Positions 1-10,904 of a DNA stretch of 64,000 nucleotides are shown piece by piece. The DNA is from Neobacillus niacini NBRC 15566 (lineage in GTDB: Bacteria > Bacillota > Bacilli > Bacillales > Cytobacillaceae). The stretch spans positions 1-64,000 of the forward strand of contig NZ_BCVA01000013.1 of the NCBI RefSeq assembly GCF_001591505.1, given 5' to 3'. A model generated the notes under the pieces. That model was not told the DNA's origin, did no database searches, and worked only from the letters and a program-made list of their open reading frames with translations. The position numbers and the translations under genes were made by a program. Each line of letters opens with the position of its first letter. Position 1 is the first letter of the stretch.

Positions 1-73
1 TGTATTACTTTTAAAAATGTGTACATATATTATTTGTTAAAGCATATAATATATAGGTCACTAATATTATTGT

Positions 74-147
<74 letters not shown>

Positions 148-181
148 TTAGTTTTTTCAAGAAAACACTTGAAAAAACTTT

Positions 182-258
182 GGTCTGGTAGTTCAGTTGG
201 TTAGAATGCCTGCCTGTCACGCAGGAGGTCGCGGGTTCGAGTCCCGTCCAGACCGCCA
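182..258 (+). tRNA. tRNA-Asp (GTC)
   Basis: A complete cloverleaf with acceptor stem GGTCTGG/CCAGACC, anticodon GTC at 216-218, T-arm GGGTTCGAGTCCC and encoded CCA at 256-258. It lies 34 bp after the initiator tRNA and is probably cotranscribed with it; the upstream end of the tRNA cluster is outside the window. Confidence 0.96.
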
Positions 259-275
259 CTATATCTTTTAAAATG

Positions 276-298
276 CGAAACGTTGTTTCGTTTTTTTT
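276..298 (+). terminator. Terminator of the tRNA cluster
   Basis: A perfect 6-bp stem CGAAAC/GTTTCG with a 3-nt loop is followed by eight T, 17 bp after the tRNA-Asp CCA end. Confidence 0.8.
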
Positions 299-352
299 AT
301 GCCTTTTTGCTTAAATAGCGAAAGTTAGGTAAAATACATAGTAAATGGACAT

Positions 353-381
353 CCTTAGGAGCTATCCTAAGGTTTTTTTTT
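353..381 (+). terminator. Rho-independent terminator
   Basis: An 8-bp perfect stem CCTTAGGA/TCCTAAGG with a 4-nt loop is followed by nine T, upstream of tsaE. It either backs up the tRNA terminator or ends a short transcript; nothing coding is seen between the two. Confidence 0.8.
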
Positions 382-439
382 ACAAAATTAAGGTAGAATG
401 TAGATAGAGATAAGCTATGTTAGAATAAAAGGTGATTAT

Positions 440-913
440 ATGAATCAGTATGAAAAATATACAAAAGACCCCAGTGAAACATTCCAGCTGGCTTCTAAAC
501 TTGCAAGGTTGCTCCATTCAGGCGATGTCATTTGTCTTGAAGGAGATCTTGGTGCAGGGAAAACCACCTTTACAAAGGGGTTAGCAAAGGGACTAGATAT
601 AAAGAAAACCGTTAACAGTCCTACCTTTACCATAATAAAAGAGTATAGGGGCAGATTGCCTTTGTATCATATGGATGTATACCGGGTTGCCGATTCCTAC
701 GAGGATTTAGGCTTTGATGAATATTTTGAGGGTGATGGGGTTACGGTTGTAGAATGGGCTCATTTAATTGAGGAACAGCTGCCAAAAGAGTTATTAACAG
801 TTAATTTATATCACGAGGGCCCTGAAAAAAGAAAAATAGTGTTTGTTCCAAAAGGAAAAAGATATGAGCAATTATGTAAGGAGATTTTTCTAAATGACCA
901 TACTAGCGATTGA
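440..913 (+). CDS. tsaE: tRNA threonylcarbamoyladenosine biosynthesis ATPase TsaE
   Basis: TsaE is the P-loop ATPase that activates the TsaB-TsaD complex making t6A at position 37 of ANN-decoding tRNAs in the cytoplasm. The 157-residue product has a Walker A loop GDLGAGKTT near residues 35-43 and the family motifs NSPTFTI and MDVYR. Its length is normal for the family. It starts at ATG after AAAGGTGAT. The 3' end overlaps tsaB by 20 bp, so the two are translationally linked, as in the conserved Bacillus tsaE-tsaB-rimI-tsaD cluster. Confidence 0.97.
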   Translation: MNQYEKYTKDPSETFQLASKLARLLHSGDVICLEGDLGAGKTTFTKGLAKGLDIKKTVNSPTFTIIKEYRGRLPLYHMDVYRVADSYEDLGFDEYFEGDGVTVVEWAHLIEEQLPKELLTVNLYHEGPEKRKIVFVPKGKRYEQLCKEIFLNDHTSD

Positions 914-1601
914 TACTTCTAATTATCCATTAGGAGTTGCGCTTATAGAAGAAAATCAAGTTCTTGGTGAATATATTACTAACTTAAAGAAGAATCACTC
1001 GGTTCGAATTATGCCAGCGATTCAGACACTTATGAAGGATTGTGAAAGAGTACCAGCACAGCTATCAAAAATAGTGGTGGCGAAAGGTCCAGGGTCGTAT
1101 ACTGGCGTTCGTATTGGCGTTACCATTGCCAAAACATTGGCTTGGTCTTTAAAGATTCCATTGGTTGGCGTGTCTAGTATTGAAATTATGGCAGCTGGGG
1201 CAGGAAGATACTTTGATGGGTATATATCACCCCTTATTGATGCGAGAAGAGGACAAGTCTATACAGGGCTCTATGAATACCAAAGTGGGAAGCTTACGAC
1301 GGTTAAAGAAGACCGCTTAGTTTTGTCCGTTGATTGGGCAGCTACATTAAAGGAAGTAAACAAACCGATTCTGTTTGTTGGGAACGACCTGCCGCTTCAT
1401 CAAGCTGCGATAGAAGAAACACTAAGCACCCAGGCAGTGTTTGCGGCGATTACGGAGCATAATCCACGTCCTTCGGAGCTGGCTTTATTAGGTAAAGATA
1501 AACAAGGGGAAGACATTCATTCCTTTGTTCCTAACTATATCCGTTTAGCAGAGGCAGAGGCGAAGTGGTTAGAGGCAAATGGGAAAATTTTAAAAGGATA
1601 G
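894..1601 (+). CDS. tsaB: tRNA threonylcarbamoyladenosine biosynthesis protein TsaB
   Basis: TsaB is the ASKHA-fold partner and scaffold of TsaD in t6A synthesis. The 235-residue product opens with MTILAIDTSN, the phosphate-1-type loop, and carries the family block KGPGSYTGVRIGV near residues 63-75. The start codon lies inside the tsaE reading frame with a purine-rich GGAGATTTTT upstream. rimI follows after 12 bp, consistent with one transcript. Confidence 0.97.
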   Translation: MTILAIDTSNYPLGVALIEENQVLGEYITNLKKNHSVRIMPAIQTLMKDCERVPAQLSKIVVAKGPGSYTGVRIGVTIAKTLAWSLKIPLVGVSSIEIMAAGAGRYFDGYISPLIDARRGQVYTGLYEYQSGKLTTVKEDRLVLSVDWAATLKEVNKPILFVGNDLPLHQAAIEETLSTQAVFAAITEHNPRPSELALLGKDKQGEDIHSFVPNYIRLAEAEAKWLEANGKILKG

Positions 1602-1613
1602 GATTAAAGTAAT

Positions 1614-2063
1614 ATGGTAGATTCTTTTGTTTTTCGATATATGAAGGAAGAGGATATCGATCAAATTTTAGAGGTAGAACATGCCTCTTTCGCTACTCCA
1701 TGGAGCAGAGAAGCTTTTTATAATGAAATTTATAATAACAAATTTGCAGTTTATATCGTTTTGGAAGAAGACCAAAAGATTATTGGTTATGTTGGTGCAT
1801 GGGTAGTAATTGATGAAGCACATATAACGAATGTTGCAATTCTGCCTTCTTATAGAGGCAAAAAGCTTGGTGAAGCATTGCTTCGCAAAATGATGACTGT
1901 GGCGAAGGATATGGGAACAAGAAGCATGACGCTTGAAGTACGGGTAACAAACAATGTTGCACAATCTCTTTACCGTAAGTTAGGATTCCAAAATGGCGGC
2001 ATCCGGAAAAATTATTATACAGATAATCAAGAGGATGCATTAGTGATGTGGGTGAATATATGA
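1614..2063 (+). CDS. rimI: Ribosomal protein bS18-alanine N-acetyltransferase RimI
   Basis: A GNAT-family acetyltransferase of 149 residues, expected to acetylate the N-terminus of ribosomal protein S18 (other small substrates are possible in this family). The acetyl-CoA pyrophosphate loop is visible as [10 protein letters not shown], and the C-terminal GNAT block is [13 protein letters not shown]. It sits between tsaB and tsaD as in B. subtilis, and its TGA overlaps the preferred ATG of tsaD. Confidence 0.93.
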   Translation: MVDSFVFRYMKEEDIDQILEVEHASFATPWSREAFYNEIYNNKFAVYIVLEEDQKIIGYVGAWVVIDEAHITNVAILPSYRGKKLGEALLRKMMTVAKDMGTRSMTLEVRVTNNVAQSLYRKLGFQNGGIRKNYYTDNQEDALVMWVNI

Positions 2064-3082
2064 TAAAAGATCAGTGGATTATGGGAATTGAAACGAGCTG
2101 TGATGAAACAGCTGTAGCCATTATTAAGAATGGCAGAGAGATCGCTGCAAATGTGGTTGCCTCCCAAATTGAAAGTCATAAGCGTTTTGGCGGAGTCGTA
2201 CCTGAAATTGCCTCCCGTCATCATGTTGAACAAATGACGATTGTCATTGAAGAGGCTTTAAAAGAGGCAGACATAACACTCTCTGAGTTGGATGCCATTG
2301 CCGTAACAGAAGGACCAGGTTTAGTCGGAGCGTTATTAATTGGTGTTAATGCAGCTAAGGCCCTAGCATTTGCCCATAACATTCCACTTGTTCCTGTGCA
2401 TCATATAGCAGGACATATTTATGCAAATAGATTAGTTAAAGAACTTACCTTCCCTCTTCTATCCTTAGTGGTATCTGGAGGTCACACGGAGCTAGTCTAT
2501 ATGAAGGAGCAGGGGCATTTTGAAGTTATTGGTGAAACGAGAGATGACGCTGCAGGAGAGGCTTATGATAAAGTTGCAAGGACTTTAAAACTTCCTTATC
2601 CGGGTGGACCACATATTGACCGGCTGGCTCAAGAGGGCAGCGATACGCTCAATTTGCCAAGGGCTTGGCTGGAGGAAGGTTCATATGATTTCAGCTTTAG
2701 CGGATTAAAATCAGCGGTTATTAACACTGTCCACAATGCTGAGCAGCGTGGTGAAACAATCGCACCAGAGGACCTTGCCGCAAGTTTTCAGGAAAGTGTT
2801 ATTGAAGTATTGGTGAAAAAGACAGTCAAAGCAACCGAAGAATATAAGGTTAAACAAGTGCTATTAGCTGGTGGTGTTGCAGCTAATAAAGGTCTTAGGA
2901 GAGAGCTTGAAAAAACTTTTTCAACAAAAGCCGATATTGATTTGGTCATACCACCATTAAATTTGTGTACAGATAATGCAGCCATGATTGCTGCCGCAGG
3001 AAGCATTATGTTTGATAAAGGGGTTCGCGCTGACCTCTCACTAAATGCAAACCCAGGTTTAGACATTGAATTATACAATTAG
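2060..3082 (+). CDS. tsaD: tRNA N6-adenosine threonylcarbamoyltransferase TsaD
   Basis: TsaD transfers threonylcarbamoyl to A37 of tRNA and works with TsaB and TsaE. The Fe-binding HxxxH is seen at H115-H119 (HHIAGH), with the N-terminal [15 protein letters not shown] loop and the C-terminal [15 protein letters not shown] block. I chose ATG 2060 because it forms an ATGA overlap with rimI and has GGGTGA just upstream; the in-frame GTG at 2048 would add four residues. The 340-residue length matches the family (formerly Gcp). Confidence 0.97.
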   Translation: MIKDQWIMGIETSCDETAVAIIKNGREIAANVVASQIESHKRFGGVVPEIASRHHVEQMTIVIEEALKEADITLSELDAIAVTEGPGLVGALLIGVNAAKALAFAHNIPLVPVHHIAGHIYANRLVKELTFPLLSLVVSGGHTELVYMKEQGHFEVIGETRDDAAGEAYDKVARTLKLPYPGGPHIDRLAQEGSDTLNLPRAWLEEGSYDFSFSGLKSAVINTVHNAEQRGETIAPEDLAASFQESVIEVLVKKTVKATEEYKVKQVLLAGGVAANKGLRRELEKTFSTKADIDLVIPPLNLCTDNAAMIAAAGSIMFDKGVRADLSLNANPGLDIELYN

Positions 3083-3087
3083 TTTAG

Positions 3088-3116
3088 AGTCCTTCTGGAT
3101 AAGAAGGGCTTTTTTT
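3088..3116 (+). terminator. Terminator of the tsaE-tsaD operon
   Basis: A 9-bp stem (AGTCCTTCT with AGAAGGGCT, one G:T pair) is followed by seven T, directly after the tsaD stop. Confidence 0.88.
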
Positions 3117-3253
3117 ATTGGAGAATTGGTTACTATTAAGATCGGATTGTGTCGATAAAATAGAGACGAGGAAAATTGGGCAACAATCAAGGCGGGATTG
3201 TGAACAAAAGCAATGTCGATGAAAAATCAGTCGAAATAAAGGTGCCTGTCGGT

Positions 3254-3457
3254 TAATCCACAATTTTTGGGGTTAAGAACCTACATTTTTGTGGATAACC
3301 TTTTACAAGAAATTTGTGCATTAACTGAATTATGTGGATAAACCACCGATATTTTGTGGACAATGTGGATAAGTGGAGCTTTTTCTGTGGATAATGTGGA
3401 AAAGTGTGAATAAACCCTAAATACTAAGTTTTTTATTGTTAATAAAGTTGTGGAAAA
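3254..3457. promoter_or_regulatory. DnaA-box cluster between tsaD and ydiF region
   Basis: Four perfect copies of TGTGGATAA (the reverse complement of DnaA box TTATCCACA) lie at 3290-3298, 3333-3341, 3364-3372 and 3386-3394. One-mismatch copies lie at 3254-3262 (opposite orientation), 3355-3363, 3395-3403, 3405-3413 and 3449-3457. Nine boxes in about 200 bp of non-coding DNA cannot be chance. In B. subtilis a DnaA-binding cluster has been reported at the same gcp-ydiF position, where such clusters titrate DnaA and restrain initiation; that link is from memory. The rest of 3117-3599 shows no gene. Confidence 0.88.
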
Positions 3458-3599
3458 GGTATCATGAGGAGAAAATTGGGGGTTTTTCGCGGAATTTGTC
3501 GATTAGTTAGTGAAAATGTAAGATAATTTTTTGCTATGCAAAACGTTAAAATAGGTGAATATAATTAATAAACAATAATGTATTTAAAAGGAGCATAAA

Positions 3600-4106
3600 A
3601 TGAAGGCAAAATTAATGCTATTATTAATGGTTTTATTTCTTAGTTTAACTGCCTGCAGCCAAGATTCTAAAACACAAAATGGTAAGGAACCAAATAGAAC
3701 TGATTCGGGTAAAACAGATCAAGGTGAAAAAGAACCTGATGTAACAGAGGATGAGGAGAAAGACTCAGATGTTACAGATGAAGAGGATACACAAGACGAG
3801 GAAGAGAATAAGCAGTTTGGAAATGATGTATTTAAAGAGGTAAGTGTTTCAACCTTGGAGGATGGCAGTATAGTCCTAAGGGGTAAGGCAAGAGTGTTTG
3901 AAGGTGTTTTCCAATATGCTGTTGTCTCTGGCACGGAGATATTGCTTGAAAATAATTATCAAACAGAGGGTGCACCTGCATGGGGGAACTTTGACATTAC
4001 TATTGATAAGGAGTATTTGATAAAAGAAAAAGTTTCAATTGAGCTATTTGTATATTCAGCAAAAGATGGAGCAAAAACAGACATTTTAACGATTCCAATA
4101 AAATAA
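3600..4106 (+). CDS. Lipoprotein with Gmad2-like immunoglobulin domain
   Basis: A 168-residue secreted lipoprotein. Residues 1-19 are a lipoprotein signal peptide ending in lipobox LTAC (Cys19). Residues about 20-70 are a low-complexity, very acidic Asp/Glu/Thr/Ser linker. Residues about 75-168 match the Gmad2 immunoglobulin-like fold, with GKARVFEG, GAPAWGNF and YSAKDGAK, a domain found in spore-associated and germination proteins. The start follows AAAAGGAGC. It stands alone between the DnaA boxes and convergent ydiF; B. subtilis has no gene here. Its role (cell-surface or spore) is inferred only. Confidence 0.8.
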   Translation: MKAKLMLLLMVLFLSLTACSQDSKTQNGKEPNRTDSGKTDQGEKEPDVTEDEEKDSDVTDEEDTQDEEENKQFGNDVFKEVSVSTLEDGSIVLRGKARVFEGVFQYAVVSGTEILLENNYQTEGAPAWGNFDITIDKEYLIKEKVSIELFVYSAKDGAKTDILTIPIK

Positions 4107-4136
4107 GGGCTGGATATCTTTATCCAAGCCCTTATT
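4102..4136. terminator. Bidirectional terminator between lipoprotein gene and ydiF
   Basis: A long stem (AATAAGGGC-TGGATA with TATCCA-GCCCTTATT, one bulge) sits between convergent genes, with A-rich and T-rich flanks on the two sides. Confidence 0.75.
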
Positions 4137-4139
4137 TGG

Positions 4140-6059
4140 CTATTCAGCCAGTTCAGCCCATTCGTCCATTAACTGTTCAAGCTCTGACTTCGCCTTTTCA
4201 TTTTTTAAATTGATTTCTAGCACTTTCTCGTGGTCCTGAAATATTTCAGGCTCGCATAACTCATCATCGTTATCCTGAATAAGTGCCTCCAACTCTTCTA
4301 TACGTAATTCTATTTCTTCTAATTTTCTCTTACGCTGACGCTCCAGCTTTTTACTTTCTTTATCTTGATGATACGAATTTTTATCTGGAACTTCGGAAGC
4401 GGTCTGTTTTTTTACGACGCTTGCGCTCTCTAAAGCCTTGAGCTCCTCCTCCTCCAGCTTTTTCTCCAAATAATAGTCATAGTCACCTAGATACTCTGTG
4501 CTGCCATCCTTACTAAGCTCCAGGACCTTTGTGGCTATTCTATTGATAAAATATCGATCGTGTGATACGAAAATAATGGTACCAGGGTAGTCGACTAGTG
4601 CATTTTCAAGTACCTCTTTACTGTCTAGGTCCAGATGGTTCGTAGGCTCGTCCAATATTAAAACGTTTGCCTTCTCAAGCATTAATTTGGCTAGTGCCAA
4701 TCTTGCTTTTTCACCGCCGCTTAATGTTGACACTATTTTTGATACATCGTCACCTGAAAACAGGAAGTTACCTAAGACTGTCCGTATTTCTTTTTCATTT
4801 TTTAACGGCCATTCATCCCAAAGTTCATTCAGAACTCGCTTATTAGAGGTCAATTCTGCCTGTTCCTGGTCATAGTATCCTATTGCTAGATTTGCACCAT
4901 ATTGAATGGTACCAGCAAGTGCAGGCAGTTTTTTGATGATGGTTTTTAAAAGCGTAGACTTCCCGATACCGTTTGGACCAACTAAGGCAATACTCTCACC
5001 ACGATAGGCCCGCAATGAAATATTCTCAGATACTTTTAGTCCATCATAACCAACAGCTAAGGAGTCCACACTAAGAACATCATTTCCGGTTTGTTTCTCA
5101 ATTTCAAAGGAGAAGGTAGCAGACTTCTCATCCCCTAAAGGACGGTCCATCAAATCCATTTTCTCGAGTTTTTTACGCCGGCTTTGAGCTCGTTTCGTCG
5201 TAGACGCGCGGGCAAGGTTACGCTGGATAAAGTCTTGAAGATTAGCGACCTCCTGCTGCTGCTTCTCATATAGCTTCAAATCGCGTTCATAATTCGCCGC
5301 TTTTTGATCAAGATAGGCGCTGTAGTTACCGATAAATTTTTGAATTTGCTTCCGTGAGACTTCATAAACCTGTGTCACAACTTTATCAAGAAAATAGCGG
5401 TCGTGGGAAACGATCAATATCGCCCCGTCATAGCCTTGTAAATACTGTTCGAGCCAGGAAAGAGTATCAATATCAAGATGGTTGGTAGGCTCGTCCAGGA
5501 TTAAAATATCTGGCTTGGTTAAAAGGAGTTTCCCTAAGGCAAGGCGCGTTTTCTGCCCGCCGCTTAAAGAAGAGATCATTACAGTATTATCGTGAAAATT
5601 TAATCCGTGCAGGATAGAACGAATATCTGCTTCATACTGATAACCGCCTTGTTCTTTAAATTTCACTTGTAGTTGATCGTATTCATTTAGGATTCTCTCG
5701 TATTTTCTCGTGTCCGCTATTGCAGCAGGATCCGACATTTGAACCTCGAGTTGTCGAAGTGACGCTTCCATAGCTCTTAGTGATTCGAATACGGTCAGCA
5801 TTTCATCCCAAATTGATAAATTTGATTCTAGTCCAGTATTCTGGGCCAAATAGCCAATGCTTATCCCTTTTGGCTTAATAATTTCGCCGCCATCATGTGA
5901 CAAATGCCCAGCAATAATTTTTAATAATGTCGATTTCCCTGCACCGTTACGCCCGACAAGTGCAACACGGTCCCGAGTTTGTAATTCTAATTTTATATTC
6001 GATAAAATAAGGTCTGCACCATAGTATTTTGCTAGTTGATTAACTTGTAATAATATCAT
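4140..6059 (-). CDS. ydiF: ABC-F family ATPase, YdiF/Uup type
   Basis: A soluble duplicated ATPase of about 639 residues with no membrane segment, typical of ribosome-associated ABC-F translation factors. Walker A loops are GRNGAGKST and GPNGIGKST, signatures are LSGGQKTRL and LSGGEKARL, and both Walker B regions read ILDEPTNHLD. The linker between domains is rich in Lys/Arg, and a charged coiled-coil C-terminus (residues about 545-639) resembles the Uup C-terminal domain. The start at 6059 follows AGAGGTGA; the upstream in-frame GTG is part of that ribosome-binding site. The substrate state of the ribosome is unknown. Confidence 0.93.
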   Translation of the reverse strand: MILLQVNQLAKYYGADLILSNIKLELQTRDRVALVGRNGAGKSTLLKIIAGHLSHDGGEIIKPKGISIGYLAQNTGLESNLSIWDEMLTVFESLRAMEASLRQLEVQMSDPAAIADTRKYERILNEYDQLQVKFKEQGGYQYEADIRSILHGLNFHDNTVMISSLSGGQKTRLALGKLLLTKPDILILDEPTNHLDIDTLSWLEQYLQGYDGAILIVSHDRYFLDKVVTQVYEVSRKQIQKFIGNYSAYLDQKAANYERDLKLYEKQQQEVANLQDFIQRNLARASTTKRAQSRRKKLEKMDLMDRPLGDEKSATFSFEIEKQTGNDVLSVDSLAVGYDGLKVSENISLRAYRGESIALVGPNGIGKSTLLKTIIKKLPALAGTIQYGANLAIGYYDQEQAELTSNKRVLNELWDEWPLKNEKEIRTVLGNFLFSGDDVSKIVSTLSGGEKARLALAKLMLEKANVLILDEPTNHLDLDSKEVLENALVDYPGTIIFVSHDRYFINRIATKVLELSKDGSTEYLGDYDYYLEKKLEEEELKALESASVVKKQTASEVPDKNSYHQDKESKKLERQRKRKLEEIELRIEELEALIQDNDDELCEPEIFQDHEKVLEINLKNEKAKSELEQLMDEWAELAE

Positions 6060-6244
6060 TTTTTTCACCTCTATTACTAAAACAAGTGTACCTTATTCCA
6101 CCAATGTCGGCAATAAAGTGGGATGTCATGGAGAAAATAAGAAAGAATACTTAAAGAAAAAAATGTAAATTCGTCATCATTCGCTCAAAGTTTCACAGAC
6201 AAAATGTTAAAAATATAGTATGATTTTGTGGGAGGATACTGTTT

Positions 6245-6742
6245 ATGTCTGAATTTACTCATTTTAACGAAGAAGGAAGAGCGAAAATGGTGGACGTTAG
6301 CGATAAGCCAGAAACGGCTCGTACGGCACTTGCTCATTCCAGCATTACGGTTAGTAAAGAAATATATGATAAAATAACAAATAATGAAATGAAAAAAGGC
6401 GATGTTCTTGCAGTAGCACAAGTTGCTGCGGTAATGGGGGCAAAGAAAACGTGGGATCTAATCCCGATGTGCCATCCTATACCTTTGACGGGAGTTAATA
6501 TATCATTCTCATGGGAAAAGGAACACGATGCCGCTTATACATTGAATATTTCAGCTGCTGTCAAAACAAAAGGAAATACAGGTGTTGAAATGGAAGCGTT
6601 AACAGCCGCTTCCACATGCGCACTTACTGTTTATGATATGTGTAAAGCAGTAGATAAAGGTATGGTTATTGGGAAAACCTATTTGGTTGAAAAAACTGGT
6701 GGGAAAAATGGGGATTTCCACCGAACGGAACAAGTTAGATAA
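6245..6742 (+). CDS. moaC: Cyclic pyranopterin monophosphate synthase MoaC
   Basis: MoaC converts the MoaA product to cyclic pyranopterin monophosphate in molybdenum cofactor synthesis. The 165-residue protein carries the family signatures MCHPIPLTG and [14 protein letters not shown] and ends with the usual KTGGKNGDF. The start follows GGGAGGA. It is separated from rex by 31 bp and shares the B. subtilis ydiF-moaC-rex order; no other moa genes are in the window. Confidence 0.97.
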   Translation: MSEFTHFNEEGRAKMVDVSDKPETARTALAHSSITVSKEIYDKITNNEMKKGDVLAVAQVAAVMGAKKTWDLIPMCHPIPLTGVNISFSWEKEHDAAYTLNISAAVKTKGNTGVEMEALTAASTCALTVYDMCKAVDKGMVIGKTYLVEKTGGKNGDFHRTEQVR

Positions 6743-6773
6743 ATGAACAACTTTTTATGAGGGGTGGGAGAAT

Positions 6774-7427
6774 ATGAGTAACGAAACAATGAAAATACCA
6801 CAAGCGACAGCGAAACGGCTGCCCTTATATTATCGATTTTTAAAGAATCTTCACTCTTCAGGTAAACAGAGGGTTTCTTCTGCAGAATTAAGTGAGGCAG
6901 TGAAGGTGGATTCAGCAACGATTCGCCGGGATTTTTCTTATTTTGGTGCCTTAGGGAAAAAGGGATATGGCTATAATGTCAACTACCTATTGACCTTCTT
7001 TCGAAAAACACTGGATCAAGATGAATTAACAAAAGTAGCGTTAATTGGGGTAGGTAATCTTGGAACTGCCTTTCTAAATTATAACTTTTTAAAAAATAAT
7101 AATACAAAGATTGAATGTGCGTTTGATGTGGATCCGGACAAAATGGGAACGACAATCCGGGATGTCCCCGTGTACCATATGGATGAGCTTGAGAAGGTAT
7201 TAAGCAATGACGATATTCATGTTGCAATCCTGACGGTACCTGCTCCAGTCGCTCAGGTGATTACAGATCGACTTGTAAAATCCAATATTAAAGCGATATT
7301 AAATTTTACCCCTGCACGATTAAATGTTCCTTCGTCCATAAGGGTCCATCATATCGATTTGGCCGTCGAATTACAATCACTTATCTACTTCCTGAAACAC
7401 TACCCAACAGAGGAAATAGAAGAATAA
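6774..7427 (+). CDS. rex: Redox-sensing transcriptional repressor Rex
   Basis: Rex senses NADH/NAD+ and represses fermentation and respiratory genes at TTGTGAA-N4-TTCACAA operators. The 217-residue product has an N-terminal winged helix ([15 protein letters not shown]) and a Rossmann NAD-binding domain beginning [10 protein letters not shown] near residue 90. Domain order and length are standard. A strong terminator follows. Two sequences matching its operator occur at 29486-29543 in this window. Confidence 0.96.
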   Translation: MSNETMKIPQATAKRLPLYYRFLKNLHSSGKQRVSSAELSEAVKVDSATIRRDFSYFGALGKKGYGYNVNYLLTFFRKTLDQDELTKVALIGVGNLGTAFLNYNFLKNNNTKIECAFDVDPDKMGTTIRDVPVYHMDELEKVLSNDDIHVAILTVPAPVAQVITDRLVKSNIKAILNFTPARLNVPSSIRVHHIDLAVELQSLIYFLKHYPTEEIEE

Positions 7428-7430
7428 AGG

Positions 7431-7466
7431 AAAAGCCTTTTCACATGAAAAAGTGAAAAGGCTTTT
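7431..7466. terminator. Terminator after rex
   Basis: A 14-bp perfect stem AAAAGCCTTTTCAC/GTGAAAAGGCTTTT with an 8-nt loop ends in a T run; it lies between convergent rex and ydiK and can serve both. Confidence 0.9.
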
Positions 7467-7473
7467 TAAATGA

Positions 7474-7674
7474 TTATTTTTTTATTTTGTCTTTATACCG
7501 ATTGTAAAAGAAAATCATTCTTAAACCAGATCCGAAATCGAAAGTCGCAAGAATAACGAGCAGATAACTGAAGAACCCCCATCCGTTTAGGGTGACATCT
7601 TCAATTGCAAAATAAGTAAATAAACAGCCGAGCACGATATAAATAATCCCGGAAAACAAGGGTGAACGTCTCAT
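7474..7674 (-). CDS. ydiK: Small membrane protein YdiK (DUF4305)
   Basis: A 66-residue protein with two hydrophobic segments (about residues 9-26 and 33-50) and a basic C-terminal tail ending KDKIKK. Position and sequence match B. subtilis YdiK of DUF4305; function is unknown. It overlaps the end of ydiL by four bases, so both are translated from one message. In B. subtilis tatAY-tatCY lie between rex and ydiK; they are absent here. Confidence 0.85.
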   Translation of the reverse strand: MRRSPLFSGIIYIVLGCLFTYFAIEDVTLNGWGFFSYLLVILATFDFGSGLRMIFFYNRYKDKIKK

Positions 7675-8396
7675 AGAAAGCCTCCGATAAAGTTTTGAAT
7701 AGCTTCTGCCTCACGAATGATTTCATTAATTTCATCTTTATAAACTGACTGAATAACGACAACTAATGTATTCATCGCAACATGGGCAAAAATCGGTACA
7801 AGGATATGTTTTGTTTTTACATAGAGAAATGCAAAAGTGAAGCCCATTGCTGAATAAAGCAGGATATGCTCAGGCTCCATATGAGCTAAGGCAAAAATAA
7901 CAGAGCTGATTAACGCTGAAAAGAAAAAGTTAAGTCGTTTATGAAGAGAACCGAAAATGATTTTTCGAAAAACAATTTCCTCTAATATTGGGCCAATTAC
8001 TGAACTAACTAGGATAGCAAGCGGAAAGGACTCAATAATGGTAAGGATTTGCTGTGTGTTTTCTGAACCCATTTCTACCCCGATAAGCCGTTCAATATTC
8101 GCAGCTAAAGATTGGGCGAATAAGGCTAAAAACACCCCTGCTACAGCCCAGACGGCGGAGAAGCCAAAGGAGGTGCCTCTTCTTTCATCTAATCGAGCTT
8201 TCTTCATTTCTTTTCTTAAAATGAACAAAATAATAATCAAGGCTAGGGTGAAGCTGAAAATTAACCAATAAGGAACAACGAGCCCTTGATTGATCCCTAA
8301 ATAGCCAAATAGGAACATTAGTCCAGGAATTCCTACTGCACTTGATAACTGCATTGCTATATAGACAATTAAAATAATCCAATATTCCCTTTTCAA
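7671..8396 (-). CDS. ydiL: CPBP family intramembrane metalloprotease YdiL
   Basis: A 241-residue polytopic membrane protein of the CPBP (Abi/CaaX-type) family. The glutamate motif EEIVFR and two later histidine motifs (AHMEPEH and HVAMNT) of the intramembrane glutamic protease fold are all present, so it is probably active; its substrate is not known. About eight hydrophobic segments are visible. It heads the ydiL-ydiK pair, transcribed away from groES. The 8397-8570 stretch upstream holds no gene. Confidence 0.9.
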   Translation of the reverse strand: MKREYWIILIVYIAMQLSSAVGIPGLMFLFGYLGINQGLVVPYWLIFSFTLALIIILFILRKEMKKARLDERRGTSFGFSAVWAVAGVFLALFAQSLAANIERLIGVEMGSENTQQILTIIESFPLAILVSSVIGPILEEIVFRKIIFGSLHKRLNFFFSALISSVIFALAHMEPEHILLYSAMGFTFAFLYVKTKHILVPIFAHVAMNTLVVVIQSVYKDEINEIIREAEAIQNFIGGFL

Positions 8397-8572
8397 ATTA
8401 ATAAATCTCCTTTAGGCAGCTAATGAAAATATTTTACCCTATTCTTCATTCTACTAATAATGGCAGGGTTGTTTCAATTTTAAAGATTCTCTTTAAAAAC
8501 TATGTATATTCCTGCTTGTAAATCACATACTTGTAAGGTTGCAAAAAATAATAAAAAATTACTGCTTCATAC

Positions 8573-8601
8573 TTGCAAAATTTTTTTCCATTTATTATTA
8601 T
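8573..8601 (+). promoter_or_regulatory. SigA promoter of groESL
   Basis: A -35 TTGCAA at 8573-8578 and -10 TATTAT at 8596-8601 are separated by 17 bp, directly upstream of the CIRCE operator. Confidence 0.75.
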
Positions 8602-8611
8602 AAGAATTGTG

Positions 8612-8638
8612 TTAGCACTCATGTTAAGAGAGTGCTAA
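8612..8638. promoter_or_regulatory. CIRCE operator (HrcA site)
   Basis: A perfect TTAGCACTC-N9-GAGTGCTAA inverted repeat, the HrcA-binding CIRCE element. It covers the expected transcription start, so groESL should be repressed by HrcA and induced by heat. Confidence 0.98.
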
Positions 8639-8678
8639 TAAGTCAGAATTACATATCTATTTGAGGAGGTTGTTTGAT

Positions 8679-8966
8679 TTGTTAAGACCACTAGGTGATC
8701 GTATTGTCATTGAGCTTGTCGAATCAGAAGAAAAAACTGCAAGCGGTATCGTGTTACCAGACTCAGCTAAGGAAAAGCCTCAAGAAGGAAAAGTTGTTGC
8801 CGTAGGTTCAGGCCGAGTGCTTGAAAGTGGCGAACGTGTTGCTCTTGAAGTTGCTGTAGGCGATCGTATTATCTTCTCAAAATACTCTGGTACAGAAGTG
8901 AAGTTTGAAGGAAACGAATATTTAATTTTACGCGAAAACGATATCCTTGCTGTAGTTGGACAATAA
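8679..8966 (+). CDS. groES: Co-chaperonin GroES
   Basis: The 95-residue lid of the GroEL folding chamber. It reads [14 protein letters not shown] at the N-terminus and ends [10 protein letters not shown], full family length. I chose the TTG at 8679 because the strong GAGGAGGT (8664-8670) lies at proper distance and the product then aligns with B. subtilis GroES; an upstream in-frame TTG at 8661 would overlap this ribosome site. It is followed by groEL after 53 bp. Confidence 0.97.
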   Translation: MLRPLGDRIVIELVESEEKTASGIVLPDSAKEKPQEGKVVAVGSGRVLESGERVALEVAVGDRIIFSKYSGTEVKFEGNEYLILRENDILAVVGQ

Positions 8967-8995
8967 GGATTTTTTTAAAACAATATTGAGTTTAA

Positions 8996-10800
<1,805 letters not shown>

Positions 10801-10904
10801 CATAAGGTAGAAATAAGATTGAACATAGTGGGAAGATAACCTTTGGATTCATTGATTCAGCTACAGCCAAAACATAATTAAGTGAAAATTATGCTATAAA
10901 TGAC

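Noticed and set aside
1..73. rRNA gene or further tRNA at the left edge
   Set aside because: Only AT-rich sequence precedes the initiator tRNA; no tRNA or rRNA structure is seen.
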